Assembly (NCBI RefSeq): GCF_003473485.1
Contig: NC_053049.1
Coordinates: forward strand, 9,052,001 to 9,116,000
Source: Medicago truncatula
Lineage: Eukaryota > Streptophyta > Magnoliopsida > Fabales > Fabaceae
Direction of reading: 5' to 3'
Length of the DNA stretch: 64,000 nucleotides
The translations under genes and the position numbers were made by a program. The notes under the pieces are model-generated. The model had not been told where the DNA came from. It was given only the letters and a program-made list of their open reading frames with translations, and did no database searches. Positions 44,388 to 55,216 of this stretch are shown one piece after another. Positions within the stretch are counted from its first letter, which is position 1; every line of letters begins with the position of its first letter.

Positions 44388-46052
44388 TAGGCAATTACTC
44401 CTATGAAATTGTAAGTTTCGTCAATTACCCCTTCTGAAATTAACAAAACTTCAATTATACCATGAAATTTCACAATGTTAATCAATTTACCCCCTCCGTC
44501 AAATTTTTCTATTAGAGAACATGACGTTTTGCAAATACCCCCCTGAAGTTTTGCACTTATGTGCAAAATGTCCTCCAAACTTAAAAATTTATAATATTTT
44601 TTCTTAAAGACAAACAATTAATAGTTAAATATTAAAATTAACTATAAATTTTAGAATTTGGGAAAACTACATGCATATATACATCAAAATAGGCTTCAAA
44701 ATGGGAAAAAATGTGTATTTTTTAAAGTGACAATAATGGGATGATTTGTGGATTAATTTCAAAGGTAAAGAAATATATGTCTAAGTGTTTGGCATTTCTC
44801 AATAAGTGTTCATCTATACATACCGATCACATATTTCATTTGCTGATGATTTGTGTGTTTTTTACATGAATATTACTTAATATGATATATATGATATGTC
44901 AGTCTGATAGTATTGTGGTGTGAGCTAGATTGTATACGATGAATGATTGTCCCTGTCTGAAGCACAAACAAGAAGTTAGAATGAAGCTTTCTATAAAGTG
45001 TGTAAACAAGAACAAATCATATGAAAATATTGGGGGTTGTGTAGTTTAAATGGTTTGAGCAAATTGTTGAAGGAGTTGGAGGAGTTAAAAGACTAAGATG
45101 GTGAAGGAGAAAATATAAATTTAAAACTGATTATTAATTTGTCTATAAACCCCTAAAAATAATAATTTGTCTATTAGAAATAATCATTATTGTCACTTTA
45201 AAAATACACATTTTTCCCTATTTTGATGTATATATGCATGTAGTTTTTCCAAACTCCAAAATTAATAGTTAGCTTTAATATTTAATCGTTAATTGTTTGT
45301 CTTTAAGAAAAAAATAGGCTTAAATGCTATTTTGGTCCCTTAAGTATTTAGTTGGTATCGCTTTGGTCCCCTAACTAAAAAAAAGATTGTTTGAATACTT
45401 TAAGTTTTTTTTTTTTGTCTCGTTTTGATTCCTTCTGTTAGGTTTCCGTTAGGTTTAATAAAAAATGTTAAGTGTGGACATGTGTCACCTTGTCATTGGC
45501 ACTGAGATTTTTTTCTTGTAAAAAAAATTTCAGAACCAATGACAAGGTGACACGTGTTTAACTCTGGGACACGTGTCAATTTGTCATTGGTTGTGGGATT
45601 ATTTTTTTAAAAAAAATATTTTTTTTTGTAAAAAAAACGAAGATAAAACTCAGAGCCAATGACAAGGTGACACGTGTCCAGGAGTTAACTTTTTTTTTTA
45701 AACCCTAACGGAAATCTAACAGAAGGGACCAAAACGAGACTAAAAAAAACCTAAAGTACTCAAACAATCTTTTTATTAGTTAAGGGACTAAAGTGATACC
45801 AATTAACTACTTAAGGGATCAAAAAAGCATTTAAGCCAAAAAAATAATATAAATTTTTAAGTTTGGGGGGTATTTTGCATATAAGTGCAAAACTTCAGGG
45901 GATATTTGCAAAACGTCATGTTCACTAACAGAAAAAATTGACGGACGGGGTAAATTGATTAACGTTGTGAAATTTCAGAGGGGTAATTGAAGTTTTGTTA
46001 ATTTCAGAAGAGTAATTGATGAAACTTACAATTTCAGGAGGGTAATTGTCAG
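44388..46052. mobile_element. Large fold-back element with a second element nested in its right arm
   Basis: The left arm (about 44388-44745) and right arm (about 45160-45316 plus 45838-46052) are inverted copies over about 360 bp, for example GAAATTGTAAGTTTCGTCAA versus TTGATGAAACTTACAATTTC, and GAACATGACGTTTTGCAAAT versus ATTTGCAAAACGTCATGTTC. About 415 bp of unique AT-rich DNA lies between the arms. The MITE at 45317-45837 interrupts the right arm. Exact termini and target duplication were not resolved. Confidence 0.8.
45317..45837. mobile_element. MULE-type fold-back MITE nested in the larger element
   Basis: 521 bp, starts GGCTTAAATGC and ends GCATTTAAGCC, with long inverted arms (GGTCCCTTAAGTA.../...ACTTAAGGGATC). 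It is flanked by a perfect 9-bp target duplication AAAAAAATA (45308-45316 and 45838-45846). The centre has three copies of a CCAATGACAAGGTGACACGTG-type motif in both orientations. Confidence 0.85.
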
Positions 46053-47206
46053 ACATGACCTATATTTTCAACATAAGTTTTGGGTGGAAATTTTGTGTTC
46101 AATCTCTTGGAGGATACATATTTCTTAGAAATATATAACTCGTGTCAAATACCTCTAAAAAAAAACTTGTGTCAAGTAGTGGTTGATGAATTAAACATTT
46201 CCCACCTTGCTCCCAATACTAAATTTTAAAATAGTATATATTGTGATCATCTTGCGTGAAAAATGATACAATGGATTTTAAATAGAAAAAACAAAGAGTG
46301 ATAAACCATGACATGTTGATGAGCTGGAAGCTTTCGTATAAAATTCCAAGTTCTTGTTTTGTACTCCATTTTATTTCATGGAGATTTGACCTAGCTTATT
46401 TTTGTGTATATATTAATGTTTTATTATTTTCATTAGGTATTGAAGGGGAAATTCTTCATATTTTATGCTTTTGATTCCATCATCAGTTTTATTAATTTAT
46501 TTTATCGATAAATAATGAGTTAGGTTAGAAACACATGACACTTAAGAAAATCGTTAAATTGAGTAAACGCTATTTCCCTTAAAAGTTTATATAAATACGT
46601 CCATGTTCTCTATAATAATGTATTTGACAATATTATCTTTTTTTTTTTGACAAATTGACAATATTATCTTATCTTTTTCTTCGGCAATATGTATACAAAG
46701 TACAAACACATACATAAATAATTTATTAATTAATTCCTTCAAAAAAAATTATTAATTGATAGGCAAAACAAAAATTTATAAATTTATTACTGCATAATTA
46801 TTAATTTAATCAGTATAAGGAATCAAGTAAATAATACTATTGGTCGAAACAAAAATTAAATAAATACTATTTATATCCAAAACCAACATAAAGATCTTAT
46901 CATATAGATCTAAAAAAATTATTTTTATATTGTATATGGTGTAGCCATAATAAATTATCTTTCAAAAAAAAAATGGTTAAATCTATCACAGAAAAATTAA
47001 TTCGGTCAAAGTATAATATAAATATTTTTTTTGGCTTGTAAATTAAATATAATAATATTTGATCACTTGTTTAAAGACTCGATTATCTGTATCGATTATG
47101 CCACACCTTTATTTTAGCTATAGCGATCAAATTATCCAATGTACAAAAATGTTGGTTTATTTTCAGCAAAACTATTTCTTTTTAGGAGAATTGGTAAAAT
47201 TAATTG
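46053..47206. other. AT-rich intergenic DNA
   Basis: No gene supported. TTGACAATATTATCTT is repeated around a T run near 46625-46675. Confidence 0.35.
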
Positions 47207-47618
47207 TTTTTTGGCCAAATACCTTCCCGGGTCTTTTAAGTTTCATGTTTGTTTCAGATAGATCCTTTAAGTTTCTAAGGTTTCAGATAGGTCCTTTAAG
47301 TTTCGAGTTTGTTTTGGATAGGTCCTTTAAGTTTCTAAGGTTTCAGATATGTCCTTTAAGTTTCGAGTTTGTTTCAGATAGGTCCTTTCTATCAACCTCC
47401 GTTAAGCCAAAGTTGATTTGATAGAAAGGACCTAACTGAAACAAACTCGAAACCTAAAGGACCTATCTGAAACCTTAGAAACTTAAAGGACCTATCCGAA
47501 ACAAACTCGAAACTTAAAGGACTTATCTGAAAGCTTAGAAACTTAAAGGACCTATCTGAAACAAATGTGAAACTTAAAGGATCCAGGGAGTATTTGGCCT
47601 TGTTTTTTTTAGGGTGGC
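47207..47618. repeat. Iterated hairpin element
   Basis: The left half repeats AGGTCCTTTAAGTTTC followed alternately by TAAGGTTTCAGAT or GAGTTTGTTTCAGAT about five times. The right half is the same series inverted (GAAACTTAAAGGACCTATC). The termini share GGCCAAATAC in inverted orientation, and AAAATTAATTG flanks both sides (47196-47206 and 47619-47629). The open frame on the + strand here is made by the repeats and is not a gene. Confidence 0.8.
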
Positions 47619-47889
47619 AAAATTAATTGTTGTCTGCTATAAATTTTATTTCTAATGATCACTCTCTTATTTATTATTTAATTTTAAACTCGATTTGTAA
47701 TTAAGGATCGACTAATTCCATTGTCTGTTTGCGAGTGTATTTAGGAAAAAAAAAAGCATAACTCTATGTAAACTAACAACAATAATTGACACCAAGGAAA
47801 ATCAAACTGAAACTTTGAGAGAAGAGCCACTTTAAGATTCCAAACCAACACCACATACCAACTAAACAGGGATCACTATTAAAAAAATA

Positions 47890-49190
47890 AGTTTTTTTTT
47901 TTTTTTTTTTGTTGAAGAAGCTAAAATGAAAGAATATTATCAAAGGGTCAAGACTTCCCAATACAAGGTGTGCCAGGAAGAAAAGACTAAATCAAAAGGT
48001 TACAAAGTCAAGGTAATGGAACATGCAAAAAAGTGAAATTGAAAATTACATATAAAGTGATAGTTTCCAACCACAAAATTGGGTTAAGCCACCAAGAAGA
48101 GTAATCAAAAGAAAAAGTAGTGTATTTTGCTTTTAACAATACCATAATGTTTGAAGCTTAATTTTGTCGAGCCATTGATGCAAATGGTTCTCATTGTGCT
48201 TGCAAATTCAACTGTTTCTTTCATTCCAAATCACGCAAAGCAAAATAACCATAAAAGATACAAGTTGAACGATGATGTTTTGATAAACTGCCTAGATGAC
48301 CAAATTGATGTAAATGGCTTGTATAAGTGTTGGATTCACTGGAACATACCCTAGCCAATGAGATACCAAAGTCCAAATAGAACCAAAAAAAATTGCAATG
48401 CAAGAATAAATGATTAATGTCCTCGTATGAGCCACACCCACCCGTACATAGTTGATGTTGATTCTGAAGTAAGTTACGAAGCAAAAAATTATCAGTATGA
48501 ATACGATTCTAAAGAAGACACCAAACAAATAGACTGACTTTTAGAGGGACTACCTTATGTCAAATGGTGTCTGAAGATCCCTGAGTTGTAACATTTTCCA
48601 TAGTTGTCAAGTAGTCGTAAGCAGAACTGACTATATAACACTGAGATGAATGAATATTCTATTGCCACCTGTTTGACACACCAACCAACATCACAATATT
48701 ATGTAACAATGCACTCACTCCTCAACCTGCTCATCCTCCCATAGTAATAAACGCCTACACCACTTCCACGCCTCCCCCATCCTAAATGATTAGTCCCTGA
48801 AACTGACAACATTTTGTTCTCTGCTAATCAAAGATACGACTAATCTATCATTTAAAACTCCCCTCCCCAACCAAGGGTCTCACCAAAACAACGTAGACGA
48901 ATCATCACTAACACAACGATTTAAGTTATCGAAGAACCAATTTTCTACCCCCAAACCGACCCCATCACTAATAGCAGTAAGATTTTTCCACCAAACCGAG
49001 CCTAACCTTCCACCTACACAAATCCTACCTCCAACCTCCCCATATCGTGCCGCTAAAATTCTATTCCACAACATGTCTCTTACCACCCTCAACCTCCAAT
49101 ACCACTTCCGCAAAACAGCCACGTTAAATTCCTTAATTCTCCTAACTCAATGTCCTTCAAATTCCTTTTGCAAGATATACAAGTGACGCC
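47890..49190 (-). pseudogene. 5'-truncated, degenerate LINE (non-LTR retrotransposon)
   Basis: Read on the - strand from about 49140: WYWRLRVVRDMLWNRILAAR and GGRLGSVWWKNL, the region after the reverse transcriptase; then SAYDYLTT and PLKVSLFVWCLL, and the zinc-binding RT-associated block (LCTGGCGSYEDINHLFLHC). After this come stops, a 3' UTR and a poly(A) seen as a T run at 47891-47910. Stops and frame changes interrupt the frame, so it is inactive. Confidence 0.8.
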
Positions 49191-50333
49191 CATCCGATCA
49201 ACTTTTTATTTTTTGTATAAACGATATCTTATTAAATTAATAATGTTTTCATTAAAAAATAAACGACGATAGAGTATATATCAGTGTTATCTGTTAACTT
49301 CTAAAACAAGGCACGTAAATTCTGTATCTGGGTGTATATTGATTTATTTATTCATCCCCACTCCTTTCAAACTAGTTATTGCGTACTAGTATTTTAAATT
49401 TGGTGAAAAAATATCTTAGTAAAATACCAAACGTCACGTCTTATAGATTGAAAATAGAAAGAAAATGTTAAAATCATATTCTTCAAAATAAATTTCCGTA
49501 AATTATGATAATGACACTGATTTTTTAGACTACATATTTGACTTGAACAAATTTAAACTGTTGTACTTAAAAAATTATTATAATTAGTTTTTTTTAAGAA
49601 GACTAAATAAAATACATTAATACCAAAAAATAAAAATTATATCCAGCACAAGAAACCTACAAAGAGAATGAAGGTGATCAAATGTAGGTAACAAATACAT
49701 ACCATGCAGAGGAGTTAGCCAACTTAAATAAAAATTGAAGCTATTTTTTTTTTTAATTTCAACCAACAAAAGGAAAGAAAAATTTCATTTATCAATTTAT
49801 TGATGCATTAGAGATTTTTATGTCGAAAGATACGACAATTTCTCTTCTTATAAACTACCTAAACAAAAGTCAACCGAATTAATTGATGAAAAAAATATTG
49901 CAAAACCCTCTTAATAGTCAAATCTTTTTTTTAAGGAAATCTTTTATATAGAATAGAAGCAACCATATTCTATTTGAAGGATGAATAAATATATTATACA
50001 TTTTGTACCAAAAAAAAAAAAATTATACATTTACTCAAAAAAATAAAATATTATACATTAAACTATTCTAATTATTTATTTATTTATTAAATACTAGTCA
50101 CATAAATTTGAAGCATAAAATAACATTAGCACCAAAATCCATAAACATAACTCTCACATTGAAGAACATATATCCTCCTCCTTCTTCTTCATCTTCATAA
50201 TTTTTGTGGTCACTAATTATCTCTAGTCCACACTCTATACTTCTTCTTCCAATAGCTCCAAAAATAAACACTCCTTCCATTTCAAACAAAACAACAACAT
50301 AAGAGAAACAAAAGTTCGAAAATTCCTATAAAC
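49191..50333. other. AT-rich intergenic DNA upstream of methyltransferase gene
   Basis: No gene seen. A CTTCTTCTTC-rich stretch at 50175-50260 is probably the promoter or 5' UTR of the gene starting at 50334. Confidence 0.35.
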
Positions 50334-51278
50334 ATGAAAACAGAACATAACAATAGATTTTTAGTTGTCAATAACATCATTAAAACTTCAAAACTCGCGG
50401 CGTATTTTATCCTTCTTTTGCTATCTTACACCTTAGGTTACTTATCCCATTCTTATTCTTCACCAAAATTATCACCACCACTAAAATTCTCGCATTCGAC
50501 GTCGCCGTCACTACCACCACCGTCGCCACAGTATATTTCTTCCATTGAACCCGACCCATTCCGAGTCAAAACTCACTGCACCAATCCAATCCCACCGGAA
50601 AAAATTCGCCGGAAAATCATCTCCCTCATCTTCAACGGAACCTCGCCGTTCACCGACTTTCCTCCGCCGCACGCGGCGGAGCATCTTCGCCGGAGTAAAA
50701 AAATCAAAGGCTGGGGTTCAAACGGTGCCGTTTTCGAAAACTTAATTCGTAAAGTGAAACCAAAAATCATCGTTGAAGTTGGAACGTTCCTTGGAGCTTC
50801 AGCGGTTCACATGGCCGAGTTAACTCAACGGTTCGGTTTAAAAACTCAGATTCTATGTATCGATGATTTTCGTGGTTGGGCCGGGTTCCGAGACAAGTTC
50901 AAAAATATTCCAAGTTTAAACGGTGACGTTTTGCTTTATTATCAGTTTCTTATGAATGTTGTTAGTTATAATCACACCGGTTCGGTTTTACCGGTTCCGT
51001 ATTCAAGCGGTTCGGCTTTGACGAAGCTATGTGAATGGGGTGTTTGGGCCGATTTGGTTGAGATTGATGCAGGTCATGATTTTTTATCGGCTTGGTCTGA
51101 TATAAACCGGGGTTTTCGGATTCTTCGACCGGGTGGGGTTATTTTTGGGCATGATTATTTTACTGCTGCTGATAATAAAGGGGTTAGAAGAGCTGTTGAT
51201 TTATTTGCTAAAATTCATGGTCTTAAGGTGAATATTGATGGTCAACATTGGGTTATATACACTACTTATATACAATAA
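50334..51278 (+). CDS. Methyltransf_24-type protein with N-terminal membrane anchor
   Basis: 314 residues, single exon. A hydrophobic segment at about 21-40 (LAAYFILLLLSYTLGYL) follows a basic N-terminus, the layout of a type II Golgi membrane protein. A Pro/Ser-rich stem (about 43-66) is followed by a Rossmann-type S-adenosylmethionine-dependent methyltransferase-like domain: IIVEVGTFLGASAVHMAEL (motif I, about 145-163), LCIDDFRGW, DLVEIDAGHDF (about 240-250), RPGGVIFGHDYF. Plants have several such uncharacterised genes; the substrate is unknown. One motif-I residue pattern (EVGTFLGAS) fits SAM binding, but catalysis is not demonstrated. The 5' half of the CDS is clearly richer in G+C than its surroundings. 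The ATG is preceded by AATTCCTATAAAC; no in-frame upstream Met is evident. Confidence 0.85.
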   Translation: MKTEHNNRFLVVNNIIKTSKLAAYFILLLLSYTLGYLSHSYSSPKLSPPLKFSHSTSPSLPPPSPQYISSIEPDPFRVKTHCTNPIPPEKIRRKIISLIFNGTSPFTDFPPPHAAEHLRRSKKIKGWGSNGAVFENLIRKVKPKIIVEVGTFLGASAVHMAELTQRFGLKTQILCIDDFRGWAGFRDKFKNIPSLNGDVLLYYQFLMNVVSYNHTGSVLPVPYSSGSALTKLCEWGVWADLVEIDAGHDFLSAWSDINRGFRILRPGGVIFGHDYFTAADNKGVRRAVDLFAKIHGLKVNIDGQHWVIYTTYIQ

Positions 51279-51910
51279 TCATACATTACACACACGATAG
51301 ATTGATAGGTATCTTCCTATTTTCCCTTAAAAAAAGAAGGTATATTCCTATTTATCAAATTTATTCATTATGTAAAAGTTGAAAGGTACACTTTGAGGTC
51401 AAGAAAAGAAATTGCTATTGAATTAGTTGAGATATATGATTTTTGGGTGGATAAATAAAATTTTCGTGTTTGAAGTTTTTTACTTTTGGATTTGAAAATT
51501 ATCATTAGAGATTCATACACCCACCGTACTATATCTTAAGAGAGAAAAATATTGAGTGATATGATATATCGGTGATATAGTAAGAATAGAGATAGAACAA
51601 AAATAAGATTGGGAATAGATGTTAAAAAAATTAGAAGTGCACACATATAATTGATGTTCTTATTTTATCTTTCAATGTTCTTTATTATTAGGAACAAGTT
51701 TATGGCGCAATGACTTGCATTATTAAGAAGAGTAAGAATCAAGTTTCTTTACAATCTATGGCAATGACTTTTTTTTTTGAAAGAATCTATGGCAATGACT
51801 TGCATTGCAGAGAAATGTTTTGGGTGGACACAAGAAATCGATAATAAAAGGTAGAAAGTGAAAAAACATTAATATATATTTTTAAAATAATTAAATGGTG
51901 TATAATTTTA

Positions 51911-52083
51911 AAGTAATGATACATAGACACCCTTAGGTGGCAATACACCCACACAAAAATCTGACATGTAGTCACGTGGATCCCGCACAAGCACACTTTC
52001 TCTTTTCTCTCCTCTTCTCTCTTCCTAATGCATGGGGTGTACAAGAGTGTATGGGAATAAAGAATGTCTATGTATCATTACTC
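51911..52083. mobile_element. MULE-type MITE
   Basis: 173 bp with perfect 18-bp inner inverted repeats (AGTAATGATACATAGACA at 51912-51929, complement at 52065-52082) and a 9-bp target duplication ATAATTTTA (51902-51910 and 52084-52092). Confidence 0.85.
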
Positions 52084-52438
52084 ATAATTTTATGTGTGTC
52101 TCCAAATAATGTGTTTATCTATCTCTTTGTAGAGAAAGTTTAAGTTGGTCACAAACACAAATAAAAATGACTTAGACACACATATATGCACATAGATAAG
52201 AAAAATTTAAAAATAAATATAAAAAATGATATGATTAAATTATTTTTCTTTTAATTCTCTCCATTTATATATGTGTGTTCATATATTTTTTATCTGGATT
52301 TGTGACTAGATAAGAATCTCTCATGTTTGTAATCAACCAAATATTTTTGTTGCACTGCAACACATTTTCTTTAGTGACTAATATGATAGTCTTATTAGTC
52401 TAGGTGAAAAAATTGATAGTGCAGTTGATTATATTATA

Positions 52439-52901
52439 GGCTTAAATATGGAAACCGTCCCTGTAATTTGGGCTCATTTTGATATTCGTTCCTGTAAAAA
52501 AAATAATTTAATTACATCCCTGTAAAATATGAAGAAAAAAATATAATTTTCAAATTAAAAAAAATTCAAGTCGAAAATTTAATTTTAACAGTTTTTTTTC
52601 GATTTTTTAATGATTTTTGAATTTATTTTCATATTTTTTTAATTTAAAAAAATAATTTTTAAAACTTTAAAATTAATTTTAATTTTTTAATTATGTGGAC
52701 TGCCACGTCAGCGCCACGTGGCAGAAGTTGCACAGTCAGCAACTGCCACGTGGCAAAACCCATGCCACATCACTAGCGAAGTGGGGCCAGAGACATTTTT
52801 AAAACAAAAAATTTTTTACAGGGATGTAATTAAATTTTTTTTTGACAGGGACGAAAATCAAAATGAGCCCAAATTACATGGACAGTTTGCATATTTAAGC
52901 C
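52439..52901. mobile_element. MULE-type fold-back MITE
   Basis: 463 bp, starting GGCTTAAATATG and ending in the inverted CATATTTAAGCC, with long arms (AATTTGGGCTCATTTTGAT and its complement). Perfect 9-bp target duplication TATATTATA (52430-52438 and 52902-52910). The centre contains two CCACGTGGC palindromes. It shares terminal GGCTTAAAT with the element at 45317-45837. Confidence 0.9.
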
Positions 52902-53386
52902 TATATTATATTTACAATTGACAAATCACGCTACTTAGCTATTTTTTTTAATAAGACAAATTTGAACTTAATCTATTTATCATTCAATTCATATGTTCTT
53001 CTCTCAAACGACTCCCATTCAATTGCATATGACAGGAATGGTTTACTTTTAAATTATTTTTTTATGCACATGTATGCCCTATAAATTAGAATTTTTTTTA
53101 TATTTAAAATATTTTTGAATAGATGAAGGTTTCATCTATTCTTAGAGTGTCTACAATTGTATTAGGAGTAGAGCAAGGCAATTGAAATTGTACAGCAACG
53201 ACCTTCTTTGGTTTTTAATTTTGTTGATTTGTAGACTTTCCTTACAAGTCAAGTTGTTTTTTGTATACTTTTCAGCATTTTCTTGGGCAAATTATGCATG
53301 TAAGTTCAATTAATCTTATGATTTGGAAGCCTCAAACTAGGTTACGTTTAAGGTTCACCAAAAATATATGTGAATCTGTCTCAATT

Positions 53387-53486
53387 AGTCAATTTGCTAC
53401 TATTTATGTAGAGCACTCTAACATTTAGAAGAGAATAGTCAATTTGCTACTATTTATGTAGAGCACTCTAACATTTAGAAGAGAAT
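53387..53486. repeat. 50-bp perfect tandem duplication
   Basis: Two adjacent copies starting AGTCAATTTGCTACTATTTA at 53387 and 53437. No differences are seen, so it is recent. Confidence 0.9.
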
Positions 53487-53678
53487 CAAATAATGTCACA
53501 CTTTGTAAGAAATTTATTTAACATAAACTTGTGAAAATAATTGTACTATGCGGGAATGAATCTTCTCAAATGTTTTTCAATTGGTGTCAATCTCATCATT
53601 AAATGGAAAAAAAGTGACATTGACTTTTAATATAAAAAATAAGAGTAAAAAGATTAATGATAAGATTAATTAAAACAA

Positions 53679-53849
53679 GGGAAATGTTAACGAGTGTTCT
53701 GGAGCACTCTTTAAGACCTTTAAAAGGTAACTTTTATTTAAAATTAATGTAATCATTGCCTTAAAAATTGAAATTTTTGACTTTTTTTATGAAATTTCTT
53801 TTTTTGGAATGCTTAAAGAGTGCCCCGGAAGCACTCGTTAACAAGACTC
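53679..53849. mobile_element. MITE with 9-bp target duplication
   Basis: 171 bp; inverted ends TGTTAACGAGTG.../...CACTCGTTAACA with inner GCACTCTTTAAG and its inverse. Perfect 9-bp target duplication TTAAAACAA (53670-53678 and 53850-53858). Confidence 0.85.
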
Positions 53850-55216
53850 TTAAAACAATTGAGAGACATTATGAGAGAAAAACAATTTGTGAAGATTGTT
53901 GAAGAAGGTGATGTATTTATAGGAGGTATTGTGCAAAATACTGATTAATGTTGTTGTTGCTATACTTGATAATGTTGTCGTTTTGGTATGTTTGGATTAC
54001 TACTGTTCATAGCCGTTGGTCAACTGGTCAACATCTTTAGTGATCTTTAACAGTGATGCTTCTACAGCTTGTTTTTGCTTCTCTTACCTGTTGGCCACTG
54101 AGGGAACATGTAATGACAAAAATTACCATTTATGAGATAAATTTGCATGGTTAGAATACGAGAGTAGTCCCAATAATTTTTTTTTGGAAAATTCGTTGGT
54201 ATTTTTGTTCTACCTATTGTGTCCGTGTTGTGTGTGCGTCTTATAGTATGTGGCCTGTCGTTGAACGAAATGAACGTGATGTTAATCAGTGGTCATGTGT
54301 AATGTACGTCGTATACGAGACATGCATTAACGAACATTGATGTTCCTTTGTCCTTTGTCACTACAAGTGTTGTCAAGCATTGAGGTACAATTATTTGTTG
54401 TTGTGACATGTGTTGTGCGAAGATAAATTTACACATAGCATATCATAGATTTAAATATTTATTTTCGAGTATGCTGATAGAATTACATATGGAACACATG
54501 TCGAGACAAAGATAATGGTCCAAGTCTACTTATGTACACAAAGCATGTCCTCAAGAATCATCAGAGCAACGTTCGAAGAATGCAATTTCCGATGGAATTC
54601 GAACATTTAAATCACTTTCATTAGAAAACAACTGATGGATCAGAAGGGCGTAAGAGAACATTTAAAGGTGGTTACAATGAATGCAGTTATGAAGACATCA
54701 AAAGCAAGAATTTGAAGACAAGAAGAAACTTGCAGAAGAAGTTTTTAAGTGGTTACTGGTTAGGATGACATGAGTCATGCATGCAATACTTAATTTTTTT
54801 CTTCTCTTTTCTATAAAAAGAAGATTCCTTTTTTAGGCAAAAGAGTTCTTTTCTGTTATGTAAAATTAGCATACTAGATTACACGTTTACCCACATAGCA
54901 TAAAACATCTAAATTTCTGTTTAATTTGAACAATGTATGTAACTCAATCAAGAGAGTATAAAGTTTGGCCAAAGTTCCAACTTCAAACAATGTTGCTGCG
55001 TCTTTTTCATACATTTGGTTCCATGGACCAGCAAAATTCTCCTTCCACAATGGGAAAATTTATGTGCCACATTAAATGCCCTAGTATTTACTGCTATTAA
55101 AGAGAAGAAGTCATAAGAAAACTATTGGGAGAGGGGTTTGGGGTCCAAACAGTTAGTTTGTGCCATATGCAAAAAAACCATCCTTCAAAGTGAAGACAGA
55201 TTGTTGGCTGAAGAGT

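Larger units (their letters stand above)
51279..55216. other. Intergenic region with several MITEs
   Basis: No gene supported. It contains three MITEs with clear 9-bp target duplications (51911-52083, 52439-52901, 53679-53849) and a 50-bp tandem duplication (53387-53486). 54200-55150 is otherwise unremarkable; extra 3' exons of the MYB-related gene could lie at 54900-55150 but I could not establish any. Confidence 0.4.

Noticed and set aside
47059..47421. 120-residue frame with repeated RSFKFLRFQ
   Set aside because: Generated by the iterated hairpin units, not a protein gene.
54900..55100. Extra C-terminal exon of the MYB-related gene (KKDAATLFEVGTL on the - strand)
   Set aside because: Resemblance to the family tail is weak and in the wrong order; splice phase not established.
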